Origin: Bacteroidales bacterium
GTDB lineage: Bacteria; Bacteroidota; Bacteroidia; Bacteroidales; UBA932
DNA length: 64,000 nt
Assembly (NCBI GenBank): GCA_017625725.1
Contig: JAGAKH010000002.1
Span: 1-64,000 of the forward strand
Direction: 5' to 3'
The translations under genes and the position numbers were made by a program. The notes beneath the pieces were generated by a model. The model made no database searches, was not told the DNA's origin, and saw only the letters and a list, made by a program, of their open reading frames with translations. Of this stretch, positions 43,897 to 52,578 are shown one piece after another (positions within the stretch are counted from its first letter, which is position 1; each line of letters begins with the position of its first letter).

Positions 43897-45234
43897 TTAT
43901 CTGAATAATCTTGCAATATCATTGCCGAAGGCCAGGAACATAAGTCCGAATATAAGTATCATTCCTATGATCTGAGTTATATACAGGAACTTGTCGCTTG
44001 GCTTTTTCCCGGTGATGATTTCATAAATTGTAAAAAGGATGTGGCCACCGTCAAGAGCCGGTATCGGGATAAGGTTCATGACACCCAGCATTACGGAAAG
44101 CAGGGCAAGTATGCTGAGGAATGCGTACCAGTCCCAGGTTGATGGGAATATCTGTCCGATGGCGATGAAACTTCCTACAGATTTGTATGCTCCCGTGCTT
44201 GGCGTGAAAACAAGCTTGAGGTCTTTCAGGTAGTCTCCTATGGCAGAGAATGTCTTCTTGAATCCAGCAGGTATAGCAGTCAATGCCGTATATTCCTTTT
44301 TACTTATTTCCGGTGTCTGCAGAATGATGCCAAGCATGCCGGTAGTGTCGACCTGCATATCCAGCTCCAAGGTGTCGTGCTCCCGGAGAATCTTTACAGG
44401 GACAGTTCTTCCTGCATTTTCCTTGAGAACCGGTCTTGAATCCTGTACAAATTCTGTTCTGGTACCGGCAATCTCAATGATGCGGTCTCCTTCACGAATT
44501 CCACTTTCCCTATTGATGGAGTTTTCCTGAAACTGTCTGATGCTGAAAGGTATAGCAAGGTCGAACATTCCGGGTGTCTGGAGTACTTCCCCTATAAGAT
44601 TCTGGTCTATATATAGTGTAAGCGTGTCTTCACCTCTCAGTACTTTTGCTGTTTCAGCGGTTCGACGTGCAAGATCGGCCTGAAGCATGGCGAAATCTTC
44701 CGGGATGTAATCGTCGTAGCTCAGGATGTGGTCGCCGTTTCTGAAGCCCATCTCGTATGCCAGATCATTGACGTAGACCTGTTTGCCTTCGTTGCTTAAA
44801 TAATTTTCTCCCCATCCGGCAAGCAGGCAGGAATATACTATAATGGCAAGGATGAAGTTGAAAAGTACTCCGCCGGCCATTACGAAAAGTCTCTGCCACG
44901 CCGGTTTGGTCCTGAACTCCCAAGGCTGAGGTTCTCCACTCAATTGTTCGGTGTCCATGGACTCGTCAATCATGCCGGCAATCTTGCAGTATCCTCCTAA
45001 AGGCAGCCATCCGATGCCGTACTCGGTTTCCCATTGGGCTGCTTTGGGGCAAATCTTGAGAAACCATTTGTCTCTGGTGCTGAAAAGCTTGAATCCTCCG
45101 GCGTCAAAGAAAAGGAAGAATTTGTCGACTCGTATGCCGAATATCTTTGCAAATGTGAAATGTCCAAGTTCGTGTATCAGGATCAATATTGCCAAGGCAA
45201 GAATGACCTGTAGCGTCTTTATAAGTATAACCAT
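43897..45234 (-). CDS. rseP: RseP-type site-2 intramembrane zinc metalloprotease
   Basis: 445 residues, polytopic. The active-site HELGHFTFAKIFG lies near residue 21 in the first membrane helix and the partner motif PALDGGHILF near residue 385. Two PDZ domains sit between them. In E. coli RseP cleaves anti-sigma-E and signal peptide remnants; in Bacteroidota the substrates are less known. Positioned 23 bases after dxr, a common arrangement together with the isoprenoid gene. Confidence 0.94.
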   Translation of the reverse strand: MVILIKTLQVILALAILILIHELGHFTFAKIFGIRVDKFFLFFDAGGFKLFSTRDKWFLKICPKAAQWETEYGIGWLPLGGYCKIAGMIDESMDTEQLSGEPQPWEFRTKPAWQRLFVMAGGVLFNFILAIIVYSCLLAGWGENYLSNEGKQVYVNDLAYEMGFRNGDHILSYDDYIPEDFAMLQADLARRTAETAKVLRGEDTLTLYIDQNLIGEVLQTPGMFDLAIPFSIRQFQENSINRESGIREGDRIIEIAGTRTEFVQDSRPVLKENAGRTVPVKILREHDTLELDMQVDTTGMLGIILQTPEISKKEYTALTAIPAGFKKTFSAIGDYLKDLKLVFTPSTGAYKSVGSFIAIGQIFPSTWDWYAFLSILALLSVMLGVMNLIPIPALDGGHILFTIYEIITGKKPSDKFLYITQIIGMILIFGLMFLAFGNDIARLFR

Positions 45235-45257
45235 CTTGAAATGTTATTTAAGGATTG

Positions 45258-46424
45258 TCATCTACTGATTTTGCTGATCAGCTCAGCTGCGGATGCAAGA
45301 GTTTTTTCATTGGTTTCGAAAATAGCATCGAGGTCGGGATCTGCTACAAAATCCGCACCAGCCATGCACTCTGCGACAATGTCAGTGATGTCGTAGAAGC
45401 CGATCCTTTCCTGCAGGAATGCATTTACTGCAGCTTCATTGGCTGCATTCATGACGCATGCCATGTTTCCTCCCTTGGCCAAGGCTGAGTACGCAAGTCC
45501 CAAGGCAGGGAAACGTTCTACGTCAGGTGCTGAAAATGACAGTTGTCCTAGCTCTGCAAAATTAAGCTTCCTGTTGTCAAGAGGCAGTCTGAATGGAAAA
45601 CTGAATGCAAACTGGATGGCTTCCCTCATGTCAGGATGTCCCATCTGGGCGATTACCGAGCCATCCGCATATTCAATCATGGAGTGGATTATTGATTCCG
45701 GATGAACCACGACTTCGATCTTGTCGCCAGGGGTGTTGAACAGCCACCTTGCCTCTATTATTTCCAATCCTTTGTTCATCATGGTTGCAGAGTCGATCGT
45801 AATCTTGCTACCCATGCTCCAGTTAGGATGATTCAGTGCTTGGGCTCTGGTAGCCTTTGCAATATCTTCCTTTTTCCAAGTTCGGAATGGTCCTCCAGAG
45901 GCAGTCAGGTGTATCTTCTCTATTTCCGCTCCGGCTGATCCCATAAGGCACTGAAAGATAGCCGAGTGTTCTGAATCGACCGGCAGGATTCTGGCACCGT
46001 GTCTCTCTGCAAGTTTCATTACGATGCTTCCTGCGGCAACAAGCGTTTCCTTGTTTGCCAATGCAATTGTCTTTCCTGCCTTGACGGCCGAAATTGTTGA
46101 TGAAAGCCCGCTGAATCCGACCATTGATGTCAGGACTATATCTATATTGTCTGATGCTGCCAGGTCGCACACCGATTGCATTCCGGCGAACACCTTTATA
46201 TAATGTGGCTTAAGGGCTTCAGAGACTTCCTGATATTTCTCCTCATTGCATATGACAACGGAATTGGCTTCGAATTCAATAGCCTGGCTTATCAGAAGCT
46301 CGCTGCTGTTATTTGCTGTAAGCAGTTCTACCTCAAATAGATCTCTGTGCTGTCTGATTACGTCCAGTGCTTGTCTTCCTATAGACCCGGTGGATCCGAG
46401 AATGGCTATATGTCTTTTCTCCAT
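45258..46424 (-). CDS. dxr: 1-deoxy-D-xylulose 5-phosphate reductoisomerase
   Basis: Second step of the MEP isoprenoid pathway, feeding undecaprenyl phosphate for the wall genes in this window. 388 residues: NADPH loop LGSTGSIGRQALDV at the N-terminus, metal-binding PVDSEHSAIFQCL near residue 150, and a C-terminal helical domain (MNAANEAAVNAFL). Normal length. Five bases after the membrane M23 gene. Confidence 0.97.
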   Translation of the reverse strand: MEKRHIAILGSTGSIGRQALDVIRQHRDLFEVELLTANNSSELLISQAIEFEANSVVICNEEKYQEVSEALKPHYIKVFAGMQSVCDLAASDNIDIVLTSMVGFSGLSSTISAVKAGKTIALANKETLVAAGSIVMKLAERHGARILPVDSEHSAIFQCLMGSAGAEIEKIHLTASGGPFRTWKKEDIAKATRAQALNHPNWSMGSKITIDSATMMNKGLEIIEARWLFNTPGDKIEVVVHPESIIHSMIEYADGSVIAQMGHPDMREAIQFAFSFPFRLPLDNRKLNFAELGQLSFSAPDVERFPALGLAYSALAKGGNMACVMNAANEAAVNAFLQERIGFYDITDIVAECMAGADFVADPDLDAIFETNEKTLASAAELISKISR

Positions 46425-46429
46425 ATCTG

Positions 46430-47290
46430 TCAGAAGTTGATGTGTTTTGTAGGATCGACAGTCTCGCCTTTATACCACAGCTCAAAATGCAGGTGATCGC
46501 CGGTGGAGATCTTTCCGGTGTCGCCTATCAAGGCTATAGGGGCCCCGGCTGTCACCTTGTCTCCGGTCTTTTTTAGAAGTTTTTCGTTGTGCTTGTATAT
46601 TGAAACGATGTCACCTTCATGCTGTATCTGAATCGTATAGCCAGTGTCGTCGTTCCAGGCATCGAAGATGACTGTGCCGTCAAGAATTGCCTTTACTACA
46701 GAGCCTGATGCGGCGGTGATGTCTATGTATGGATGCACGATAGGGTCATAACCTTGTGATATGACTCCTTTTAAAGGCGTGAAGAAAAGCAGCCCTTCTA
46801 TGGGTAGGTCTCTTCTTTCCCTTGCAGAAATATCAAACTGTTCTTCCTCTTTTACATGCTGCCTGAGCAGAGAGTCCTGTCTGTTGATTTCTGATAGATC
46901 TCTATCCTGTTCTACAGGGAGTTTCCTGATGTTTATGATGCTGTCAAGGTTGATGGTCCGGTCTCCCTCCATTACTCTTTTCAGATTTTCTGAGTAGAGT
47001 TCCCAGCGAAGTATCACGTTCTCCAGAGAGTCTACTCTGATAGCATTCTGTATAGCTGCACGTTTCGATCTGGCGTCAGGATATCCGGGTATGAATGTTC
47101 TGATAGGCGTGAATGCGATTGTAGAATAAATGACCGCACATAATACAACCGTAAAACTGAAGGCTACCAAGACCAGTCTTGTCCTGGTAAAATGCCCCGT
47201 CCAAAGCTGCTTGTGTGTCCTGTCGTCAATCAGGGCCAGTCTGAAATGCTTAATCTTCTTTTCTCTATTGCTGTTCTGAGTGTCTGCCAT
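46430..47290 (-). CDS. Membrane-anchored M23-family peptidase
   Basis: 286 residues with a basic cytoplasmic N-terminus, one membrane helix (about 38-60), a helical linker (about 70-160) and a C-terminal LytM/M23 domain. Zinc and catalytic residues are intact: HPYIDITAASGSVV (HxxxD) and GDHLHFELW (HxH). Probably a periplasmic DD-endopeptidase or a cross-wall activator. First gene of the M23-dxr-rseP-DUF4837 unit; the repeat-rich region 47326-47611 lies immediately upstream. Confidence 0.92.
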   Translation of the reverse strand: MADTQNSNREKKIKHFRLALIDDRTHKQLWTGHFTRTRLVLVAFSFTVVLCAVIYSTIAFTPIRTFIPGYPDARSKRAAIQNAIRVDSLENVILRWELYSENLKRVMEGDRTINLDSIINIRKLPVEQDRDLSEINRQDSLLRQHVKEEEQFDISARERRDLPIEGLLFFTPLKGVISQGYDPIVHPYIDITAASGSVVKAILDGTVIFDAWNDDTGYTIQIQHEGDIVSIYKHNEKLLKKTGDKVTAGAPIALIGDTGKISTGDHLHFELWYKGETVDPTKHINF

Positions 47291-47325
47291 CGTCTGTCTT
47301 ATAATTATGTTACCTGTCTCTCATT

Positions 47326-47611
47326 TTGCTAACCTTAAGCCTTCCCATTTTATATTTCCGTAGGTTTTTGCTAACCTTAAGCCTCTCCCGGGGGGAGAGG
47401 TTTGGAGAGGGTCTGGCTTAAAGGCCCGTAGGGCAAAGTTAGCCATCCTCCTTCTCCCCATTTTATATTTCCGTAGCTTTTTGCTAACCTTAAGCCTCTC
47501 CCAGGGGGAGAGGTTTGGAGAGGGTCTGGATCAAAGGCCCGCAGGGCAAAGTTAGCCACCCTCCTCCTTCCCATTTTCTTATTCCGTAGCTTTTTGCTAA
47601 CTTTGCCCCTT
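47326..47611. repeat. Tandem 113-base repeats carrying promoter-like cores
   Basis: Units at 47344-47456 and 47457-47569 are nearly identical and exactly 113 bases long. A third, truncated unit starts at 47570 and runs into the ruvX promoter; a deleted copy lies at 47326-47343. Each full unit has an imperfect inverted structure (GCTAACCTTAAGCC on the left and its approximate complement on the right) with a central CCTCTCCC/GGGAGAGG hairpin. ORFs reading through this block are artefacts of the repeat. Confidence 0.9.
47598..47605 (+). promoter_or_regulatory. -7 element of the ruvX promoter
   Basis: TAACTTTG ends only seven bases before the ATG at 47613, so the transcript probably begins at or beside the start codon. 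It belongs to the last repeat unit. Confidence 0.55.
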
Positions 47612-47612
47612 G

Positions 47613-48104
47613 ATGGACAGAATAATAGGCATAGACTACGGACGTAAGCGTGTGGGCGTCGCTGTGAGTGACCCTCTTGGAATCTTTGCTTCAGCATTGG
47701 ATACAGTCCAATCTGCAAAGATAATAGAATATCTCAGAAATTACGCTCAAAAGGAGACTGTCGTACGTTTTGTTGTCGGCTATCCGGTCAATATGAATGG
47801 AGCTCCATCAGAAGCGGCAAAGGACGTTGACGTATTTCTGAAACAGTTAGGCAAGGCCTTTCCGGATATTCCGATAAGTCTTGAAGATGAGAGATTTACC
47901 TCGGTTCTCGCTCATCGTGCAATGATCGACGGGGGAATGAAGGCCAGTGCCAGACGTGACAAGGAGTCTGTCGATAAGATAAGTGCGACAATAATATTGC
48001 AGGGCTTTATGGATAGACAGTCAGGAGGTGCGAAATTTGCAGTCGACCCTTCTCTTGTGCCTGATTCAATGTCAAGAAATGTGACACGTAAGAAAAGAAG
48101 ATAA
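47613..48104 (+). CDS. ruvX: Putative pre-16S rRNA nuclease (Holliday junction resolvase-like)
   Basis: 163 residues of the YqgF/RuvX family, RNase H fold. The metal-binding start RIIGIDYGRKRVGVAVSD, the mid-strand GYPVNMNGAPSEAA and the acidic LEDERFTSV are all present. E. coli YqgF is needed for 16S rRNA 5' end processing. ATG 47613 is preferred over TTG 47610. First gene of ruvX-def-phosphohexomutase-M23. Confidence 0.93.
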   Translation: MDRIIGIDYGRKRVGVAVSDPLGIFASALDTVQSAKIIEYLRNYAQKETVVRFVVGYPVNMNGAPSEAAKDVDVFLKQLGKAFPDIPISLEDERFTSVLAHRAMIDGGMKASARRDKESVDKISATIILQGFMDRQSGGAKFAVDPSLVPDSMSRNVTRKKRR

Positions 48105-48114
48105 CATAATAATC

Positions 48115-48666
48115 ATGATATTACCAATTTATCTCTATGGCTCGGATGTGCTCAGAAGGGAGAACACCGAAGCCGATCTGAATGATAAGGAGTCGATCCT
48201 CAAACTGGTCGAGGATATGAAGGAAACACTGAAGGTGGCGGACGGATGTGGTCTAGCAGCTCCGCAGGTCGGTGTAAACCAGAAGGTTGTGATAGTCGAT
48301 GGCCGCGACTTGACAGAGACTTACAGTGAACTCAAGGATTTCTTCAGGGTAATGATCAATCCGGTTGTGGTCGAGGAGAGCGAAGAAACCTGCGAATTTT
48401 CCGAAGGTTGTCTCAGTGTGCCAGGAATTTATGCCGAGGTAAGGCGTCCTTCTGTGATCAAGGTCGAGTATTATGACGAGAACTTTGAGAAGAAGTCAGA
48501 GGTCTTCGAAGGATTCGCATGCAGAATGGTGCAGCATGAACTCTCTCACCTGGAGGGAAATCTATTCGTCGATAATGTGTCGACCATACGCAAGAAGATG
48601 ATTGCACGTAAGCTTCAGGCAATTTCTAAGGGTGCAGTCCAGACACGTTATAAATCCAAGAGATAG
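48115..48666 (+). CDS. def: Peptide deformylase
   Basis: Removes the N-formyl group from nascent proteins. 183 residues with all three motifs: GCGLAAPQVG (near residue 43), EGCLSVPG with the metal-ligand cysteine, and QHELSHLEG with the HExxH histidines. Ten bases after ruvX. A common genomic neighbour of ruvX in Bacteroidota. Confidence 0.97.
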   Translation: MILPIYLYGSDVLRRENTEADLNDKESILKLVEDMKETLKVADGCGLAAPQVGVNQKVVIVDGRDLTETYSELKDFFRVMINPVVVEESEETCEFSEGCLSVPGIYAEVRRPSVIKVEYYDENFEKKSEVFEGFACRMVQHELSHLEGNLFVDNVSTIRKKMIARKLQAISKGAVQTRYKSKR

Positions 48667-48668
48667 CA

Positions 48669-50024
48669 ATGGGAGCATTTCATGCCTACGATATCAGAGG
48701 AGTCTATGGAGTAGACTTCGATAAGGATGTGGCCTATAAGGTCGGTTTTTTTCTCCCCGAACTCCTTTCTGCCGGCAAGGTCCTGGTCGGCAGAGACGCA
48801 AGGGTGTCTTCGGATGAAATACATGAATACCTTCTGAAAGGTTTGACAGATGCAGGGGCGGATGTCTATGATATAGGTCTCAGTACGACTCCTATGGTGT
48901 ACTTCGGTACTGCAAACTATGGGTTCAAGGCTTCAGTACAGATTACGGCCTCACATAATCCTGCAGAATATAACGGAATGAAGGTCTCCCGTGAAAATGC
49001 CCTTCCTGTTGGCCTTGATACCGGTCTGGGCCAGATCCGTGACTGGATAGAGCAAGGACGTGAGTGTGTTCCTGCTTCTGTAAGAGGTAGGGTCCATGAA
49101 ATGGATATCCGAAAGGATTATCTTGCATTTCTCCTCAAGTACAAAGGTGACTGGTCAGGACTGAAGATAGCCATGGATGTTTCAAATGGAATGGCATCTC
49201 TGTTTGTCCGTGATATTTTCGGCGACACTCCTTCGTACATATATGAAGAGATGGACGGAAGGTTTCCGAATCACGAACCGAATCCTCTGGTCCAGAAGAA
49301 TGTCGAGGATCTGAAGAAGCTTGTAGTTGCGACAGGTTCTGATATAGGAGTCATTTTTGACGGAGATGCGGACAGGGTCATGTTCGTGGATGAGAACGGA
49401 AGATTCGTCTCACCTGACCTTATGATTGCAGTTCTTGGACATTATTTCCTTGAAGAGAGAGGTGAGTCTGGATATGTCCATCAGGATATCAGAAGTTCCA
49501 AGGCAGTAGGTGAGTATCTTGCCCCTATGGGTGGAGTGATGAATACATGGAGGGTGGGGCGTGCATATGCAGCCCATAAACTTCGTGAGATCAACGGAGT
49601 ATTCGGTGGAGAACTTGCAGGTCATTATTATTTCCGTGATTTCTTCTATTCCGACAGCGGACTCCTTGCTGCAATTCTGATTCTCAATGTGGTGGCAAAG
49701 ATGAAGACCAGGGGAATCAGTCTCAGCCAGCTTATAGGAAAGATAGAGAAATATCATAATTCGGGGGAAATCAATTTCCGTGTAGAGGACAAGAAAGGGG
49801 CAATGGATGCAGTCCGTGACTATTTCGTGGAGCAGGAAAAACCGGTTGCATATATGGATTTTGATGGCTATCGTGTTGAGTTTTCGGATTGGTGGTTCAA
49901 TATAAGACCTTCAAACACAGAACCTTATCTTAGATTTTTATGTGAGGCTACCAGCCTGGATCTTCTCGAAGAGAAGGTCGCACAAGTGAGAAGAATAATC
50001 GAAACACAATTTGGAGGAAGATAG
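48669..50024 (+). CDS. Phosphohexomutase (phosphomannomutase/phosphoglucomutase type)
   Basis: 451 residues of the alpha-D-phosphohexomutase family. The phosphoserine loop reads TASHNPAEYNGMKVS (near residue 95), the metal loop DGDADRVMFVD (near residue 230), the sugar-binding loop GELAGHYYF and the C-terminal phosphate-binding RPSNTEPYLR are intact. It interconverts hexose 1- and 6-phosphates; mannose versus glucose preference cannot be read from the sequence. Two bases after def and three before the M23-LysM gene. Confidence 0.93.
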   Translation: MGAFHAYDIRGVYGVDFDKDVAYKVGFFLPELLSAGKVLVGRDARVSSDEIHEYLLKGLTDAGADVYDIGLSTTPMVYFGTANYGFKASVQITASHNPAEYNGMKVSRENALPVGLDTGLGQIRDWIEQGRECVPASVRGRVHEMDIRKDYLAFLLKYKGDWSGLKIAMDVSNGMASLFVRDIFGDTPSYIYEEMDGRFPNHEPNPLVQKNVEDLKKLVVATGSDIGVIFDGDADRVMFVDENGRFVSPDLMIAVLGHYFLEERGESGYVHQDIRSSKAVGEYLAPMGGVMNTWRVGRAYAAHKLREINGVFGGELAGHYYFRDFFYSDSGLLAAILILNVVAKMKTRGISLSQLIGKIEKYHNSGEINFRVEDKKGAMDAVRDYFVEQEKPVAYMDFDGYRVEFSDWWFNIRPSNTEPYLRFLCEATSLDLLEEKVAQVRRIIETQFGGR

Positions 50025-50027
50025 GAT

Positions 50028-51044
50028 ATGAAGATTGGAGGTAGATTGCTATTGCTTGTCCTTATGTTGCTCCCGCCGGTAATTGAAGCCCGTAATACTG
50101 TAAGGATAGACACAGTCAGGACACGTCTTGTCATTCCTCGACCGGGGATGCAGCCATTGAAATCTCTGATTGTTTCCGATACGGATCCGATAGATACTCT
50201 CGATACGGCAAATGAATATATAAAGGTAATACTTTATGCCGATAATACCTGGCAGTATTACAAGACCCCTGAGTTCATGCAGGCAAGGGATATCTTTAAC
50301 AAACATTGGGATGCATCCGTGTCAAATCCATATAAGATGTCTCAGGAGGATCTGCCATATTCATGGGCAGTGTGGCTTGTAGATAGTCTGGATCAGTATC
50401 ATTGTCCTTTTCAGGGGGATGTCCACCCTCGTGGCAAATTCGGTCCTAGACGCGGCCGTCGTCATCAGGGTGTAGACCTGCCGCTCAAGACAGGAGATCC
50501 TATATATGCAACCTTTACAGGTAAGGTGAGGATGTCCAGGTATATGGGTGGATTCGGTAATCTGATAATCATACGCCATGAGAATGGTCTTGAAACCTTT
50601 TATGCTCATCTTTCCAAAAGGAATGTAGAGGAAGGGGATTGGGTCAACGCCGGAGATGTCATAGGTCTTGGAGGATCGACAGGAAGATCGACAGGTCCTC
50701 ACTTACATTTCGAGACCAGATATAATGGTTTTGCTTTTGACCCTCAATGGCTTATAGATTTCAAGACAGGAGAGCTCCGCCACCGTCTCTTCTTGCTCAA
50801 GAAGAGGTATTTCAATATCTACAGCAATTACGAGCAGGATTTCGAGGATGAGTGGAAGAATGAAGAGGAGGATAGGAAAGAGGATGCAGAACGTGCTGCA
50901 ATGCGTTGGTATACGATTAAGTCAGGAGATACGCTTGGCAGGATAGCAATCAACAACGGTACCACTATCAGCGAACTTTGCAGGCTCAACGGTATCACCC
51001 GCACGACCACGCTTCGCATAGGTCGTAGAATCAGAGTGCGTTAA
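50028..51044 (+). CDS. Secreted M23 peptidase with C-terminal LysM domain
   Basis: 338 residues: signal peptide (first 22), an M23 domain with both metal motifs (HQGVDLPLKTGDPI near residue 146, GPHLHFETRYNG near residue 223), an acidic helical linker (EWKNEEEDRKEDAERAAM) and a LysM peptidoglycan-binding domain at the end (YTIKSGDTLGRIAINNGTTI). Likely a periplasmic wall hydrolase for growth or septum splitting. Last gene of the ruvX unit, followed by a terminator. Confidence 0.93.
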   Translation: MKIGGRLLLLVLMLLPPVIEARNTVRIDTVRTRLVIPRPGMQPLKSLIVSDTDPIDTLDTANEYIKVILYADNTWQYYKTPEFMQARDIFNKHWDASVSNPYKMSQEDLPYSWAVWLVDSLDQYHCPFQGDVHPRGKFGPRRGRRHQGVDLPLKTGDPIYATFTGKVRMSRYMGGFGNLIIIRHENGLETFYAHLSKRNVEEGDWVNAGDVIGLGGSTGRSTGPHLHFETRYNGFAFDPQWLIDFKTGELRHRLFLLKKRYFNIYSNYEQDFEDEWKNEEEDRKEDAERAAMRWYTIKSGDTLGRIAINNGTTISELCRLNGITRTTTLRIGRRIRVR

Positions 51045-51058
51045 CAATCCTGTATATG

Positions 51059-51097
51059 AAAAAAGAGAGCAGTTCCGATGGAGCTGCTCTCTCTTGT
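51059..51097. terminator. Bidirectional intrinsic terminator
   Basis: AGAGAGCAGTTCC (51064-51076) pairs with 51080-51092 through one G-U; an A run (51059-51064) on the left and T-rich sequence on the right. It serves the convergent M23-LysM and guaA genes. Confidence 0.85.
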
Positions 51098-51116
51098 TGT
51101 GTATGTCTTAGCGGAA

Positions 51117-52424
51117 TTATTCCCACTCTATTGTTGCAGATGGCTTTGGAGAAAGATCGTAGCATACGCGATTGACATTCGGAACCTCTGCGAGGATTCT
51201 GTCTGTAATCTTGAGGAGGATAGGCCACTCGATCTGTTCGATGCTGGCAGTCATAGCGTCTATGGTGTTGACTGCACGTATGATTACCGGCCAGTCATAA
51301 GAGCGTGCATTGTTGCGTACTCCTACTGACTTGAAATCAGGAACGACAGTGAAATATTGCCATACCTTCTTGTCAAGACCTGCAATCGCAAATTCCTCAC
51401 GGAGAATAGCGTCAGCCTCACGCAGAGCCTCGAGACGGTCGCGTGTTATGGCTCCGAGGCAGCGGACTCCGAGACCTGGGCCTGGGAACGGCTGGCGGTA
51501 TACCATTTCGTAAGGAAGACCAAGCTCGACACCGCATGCACGTACCTCATCCTTGAAAAGCTGCTTAAGAGGCTCGACCAGCTCGAACTGCAGGTCTTCT
51601 GGAAGACCTCCTACGTTATGATGGGATTTTACCATCTTGGCAGTCTTGGTTCCGCTTTCTACAATGTCCGGATATATTGTACCCTGTCCGAGGAAATCAA
51701 TTCCGTCAAGCTTGCGGGCTTCTTCTTCAAATACGCGGATGAATTCTCCACCGATGATCTTTCTCTTTGCTTCAGGGTCTTCCACTCCTTCGAGAAGTCC
51801 GAGGAAACGGTCTGTTGCATCAACGTAAATGAGGTTGGCGGAGAGCTGGTTGCGGAAGACTTCAATTACATTTTCCGACTCACCTTTACGCATCAGACCA
51901 TGGTTCACGTGAACACATACAAGGTTGTCGCCGATGGCCTTGAGAAGCAGTGCTGCAACAACAGAACTGTCTACACCGCCAGAAAGGGCGAGAAGAACCT
52001 TTTTGTCTCCAACCTGCTTGCGGACAAGTTCTACCTGGTCAGCAACGAAATTCTTCATGTTCCAGTTGGCTTCAGCTTTGCAGGTCTCGAATACGAATCC
52101 CTTTACAGCAACTTTGATGGCTTCCTCATCATTTGTGAATTCGGGAAGCTTTACCTCGCAAAGGGCTTTGTCGTGTCCGGCTGCCATGACAGGAAAACCG
52201 GATTCGTAGATTTCCGGAAGTACGTCGATTGCAGCTCCGTCAATGACATTGTTAGGACCACCGTTTATGATGATACCTTTTACATTGGGAAGTGCCTTGA
52301 GCTCGGCAGCAGTAATGTCGTGCGGGTATATTTCACTGTATACACCCAATGCGCGGATTGCCCTGGCTACCACGGTGTTTTCATGGCTTCCAAGGTCAAG
52401 AATTACAATCATGTCCTGTTTCAT
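51117..52424 (-). CDS. guaA: GMP synthase with truncated glutaminase domain
   Basis: Converts XMP to GMP. The C-terminal ATP-pyrophosphatase and dimerisation domains are complete: LALSGGVDSSVVA near residue 148, RQPFPGPGLGVR, and the C-terminal SPKPSATIEWE. The N-terminal class I glutamine amidotransferase domain is reduced to about 130 residues instead of about 200. The nucleophile elbow that should read GICYGMQ is replaced by MAAGHDKAL, and the catalytic His-Glu pair is gone. At 435 residues it is about 90 shorter than E. coli GuaA. The frame is single and uninterrupted. It probably uses free ammonia or a separate glutaminase subunit. Confidence 0.93.
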   Translation of the reverse strand: MKQDMIVILDLGSHENTVVARAIRALGVYSEIYPHDITAAELKALPNVKGIIINGGPNNVIDGAAIDVLPEIYESGFPVMAAGHDKALCEVKLPEFTNDEEAIKVAVKGFVFETCKAEANWNMKNFVADQVELVRKQVGDKKVLLALSGGVDSSVVAALLLKAIGDNLVCVHVNHGLMRKGESENVIEVFRNQLSANLIYVDATDRFLGLLEGVEDPEAKRKIIGGEFIRVFEEEARKLDGIDFLGQGTIYPDIVESGTKTAKMVKSHHNVGGLPEDLQFELVEPLKQLFKDEVRACGVELGLPYEMVYRQPFPGPGLGVRCLGAITRDRLEALREADAILREEFAIAGLDKKVWQYFTVVPDFKSVGVRNNARSYDWPVIIRAVNTIDAMTASIEQIEWPILLKITDRILAEVPNVNRVCYDLSPKPSATIEWE

Positions 52425-52460
52425 ATTGTTCGTGTTGTATTGTTGTCAGAATTAAGCCGC

Positions 52461-52468
52461 AAAAATAG
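52461..52468 (-). promoter_or_regulatory. -7 element of the guaA promoter
   Basis: Minus-strand TATTTTTG matches TAnnTTTG, with TTTG 23 bases further upstream (52495-52492). Confidence 0.55.
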
Positions 52469-52501
52469 AAAAAGTGTTTTAAATATTTTACAAAAATATC
52501 T

Positions 52502-52538
52502 AATTTTGCAAATCTTTTTTGACCGGTATGGCCGGTCA
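52502..52538 (+). promoter_or_regulatory. typA promoter and leader hairpin
   Basis: TAATTTTG (52502-52509) is a perfect -7 element. The transcribed leader has GACCGG (52522-52527) pairing with CCGGTC (52533-52538) around TATGG. Its role is unknown. Confidence 0.5.
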
Positions 52539-52578
52539 TATGGCTTTATGCTTTCAAATGATTAATTGTTAGGTAATT

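Noticed and set aside
47326..47611. Possible CRISPR array
   Set aside because: The units are 113 bases long, adjoining and almost identical throughout, with no unique spacers and no cas genes nearby.
47377..47718. 113-codon minus-strand frame through the 113-base repeats
   Set aside because: Its sequence is the translated repeat (such as PLQTSPPGRGLRLAKS twice over) and it runs antisense into ruvX.
51117..52424. Frameshift or pseudogene in guaA
   Set aside because: The frame is continuous, the start and stop are normal, and all synthetase motifs are intact; the loss is confined to the glutaminase part.
51357..52565. Long 402-codon open frame on the plus strand opposite guaA
   Set aside because: It is antisense to conserved guaA codons, shows no recognisable domain and would run through the guaA and typA promoter region.
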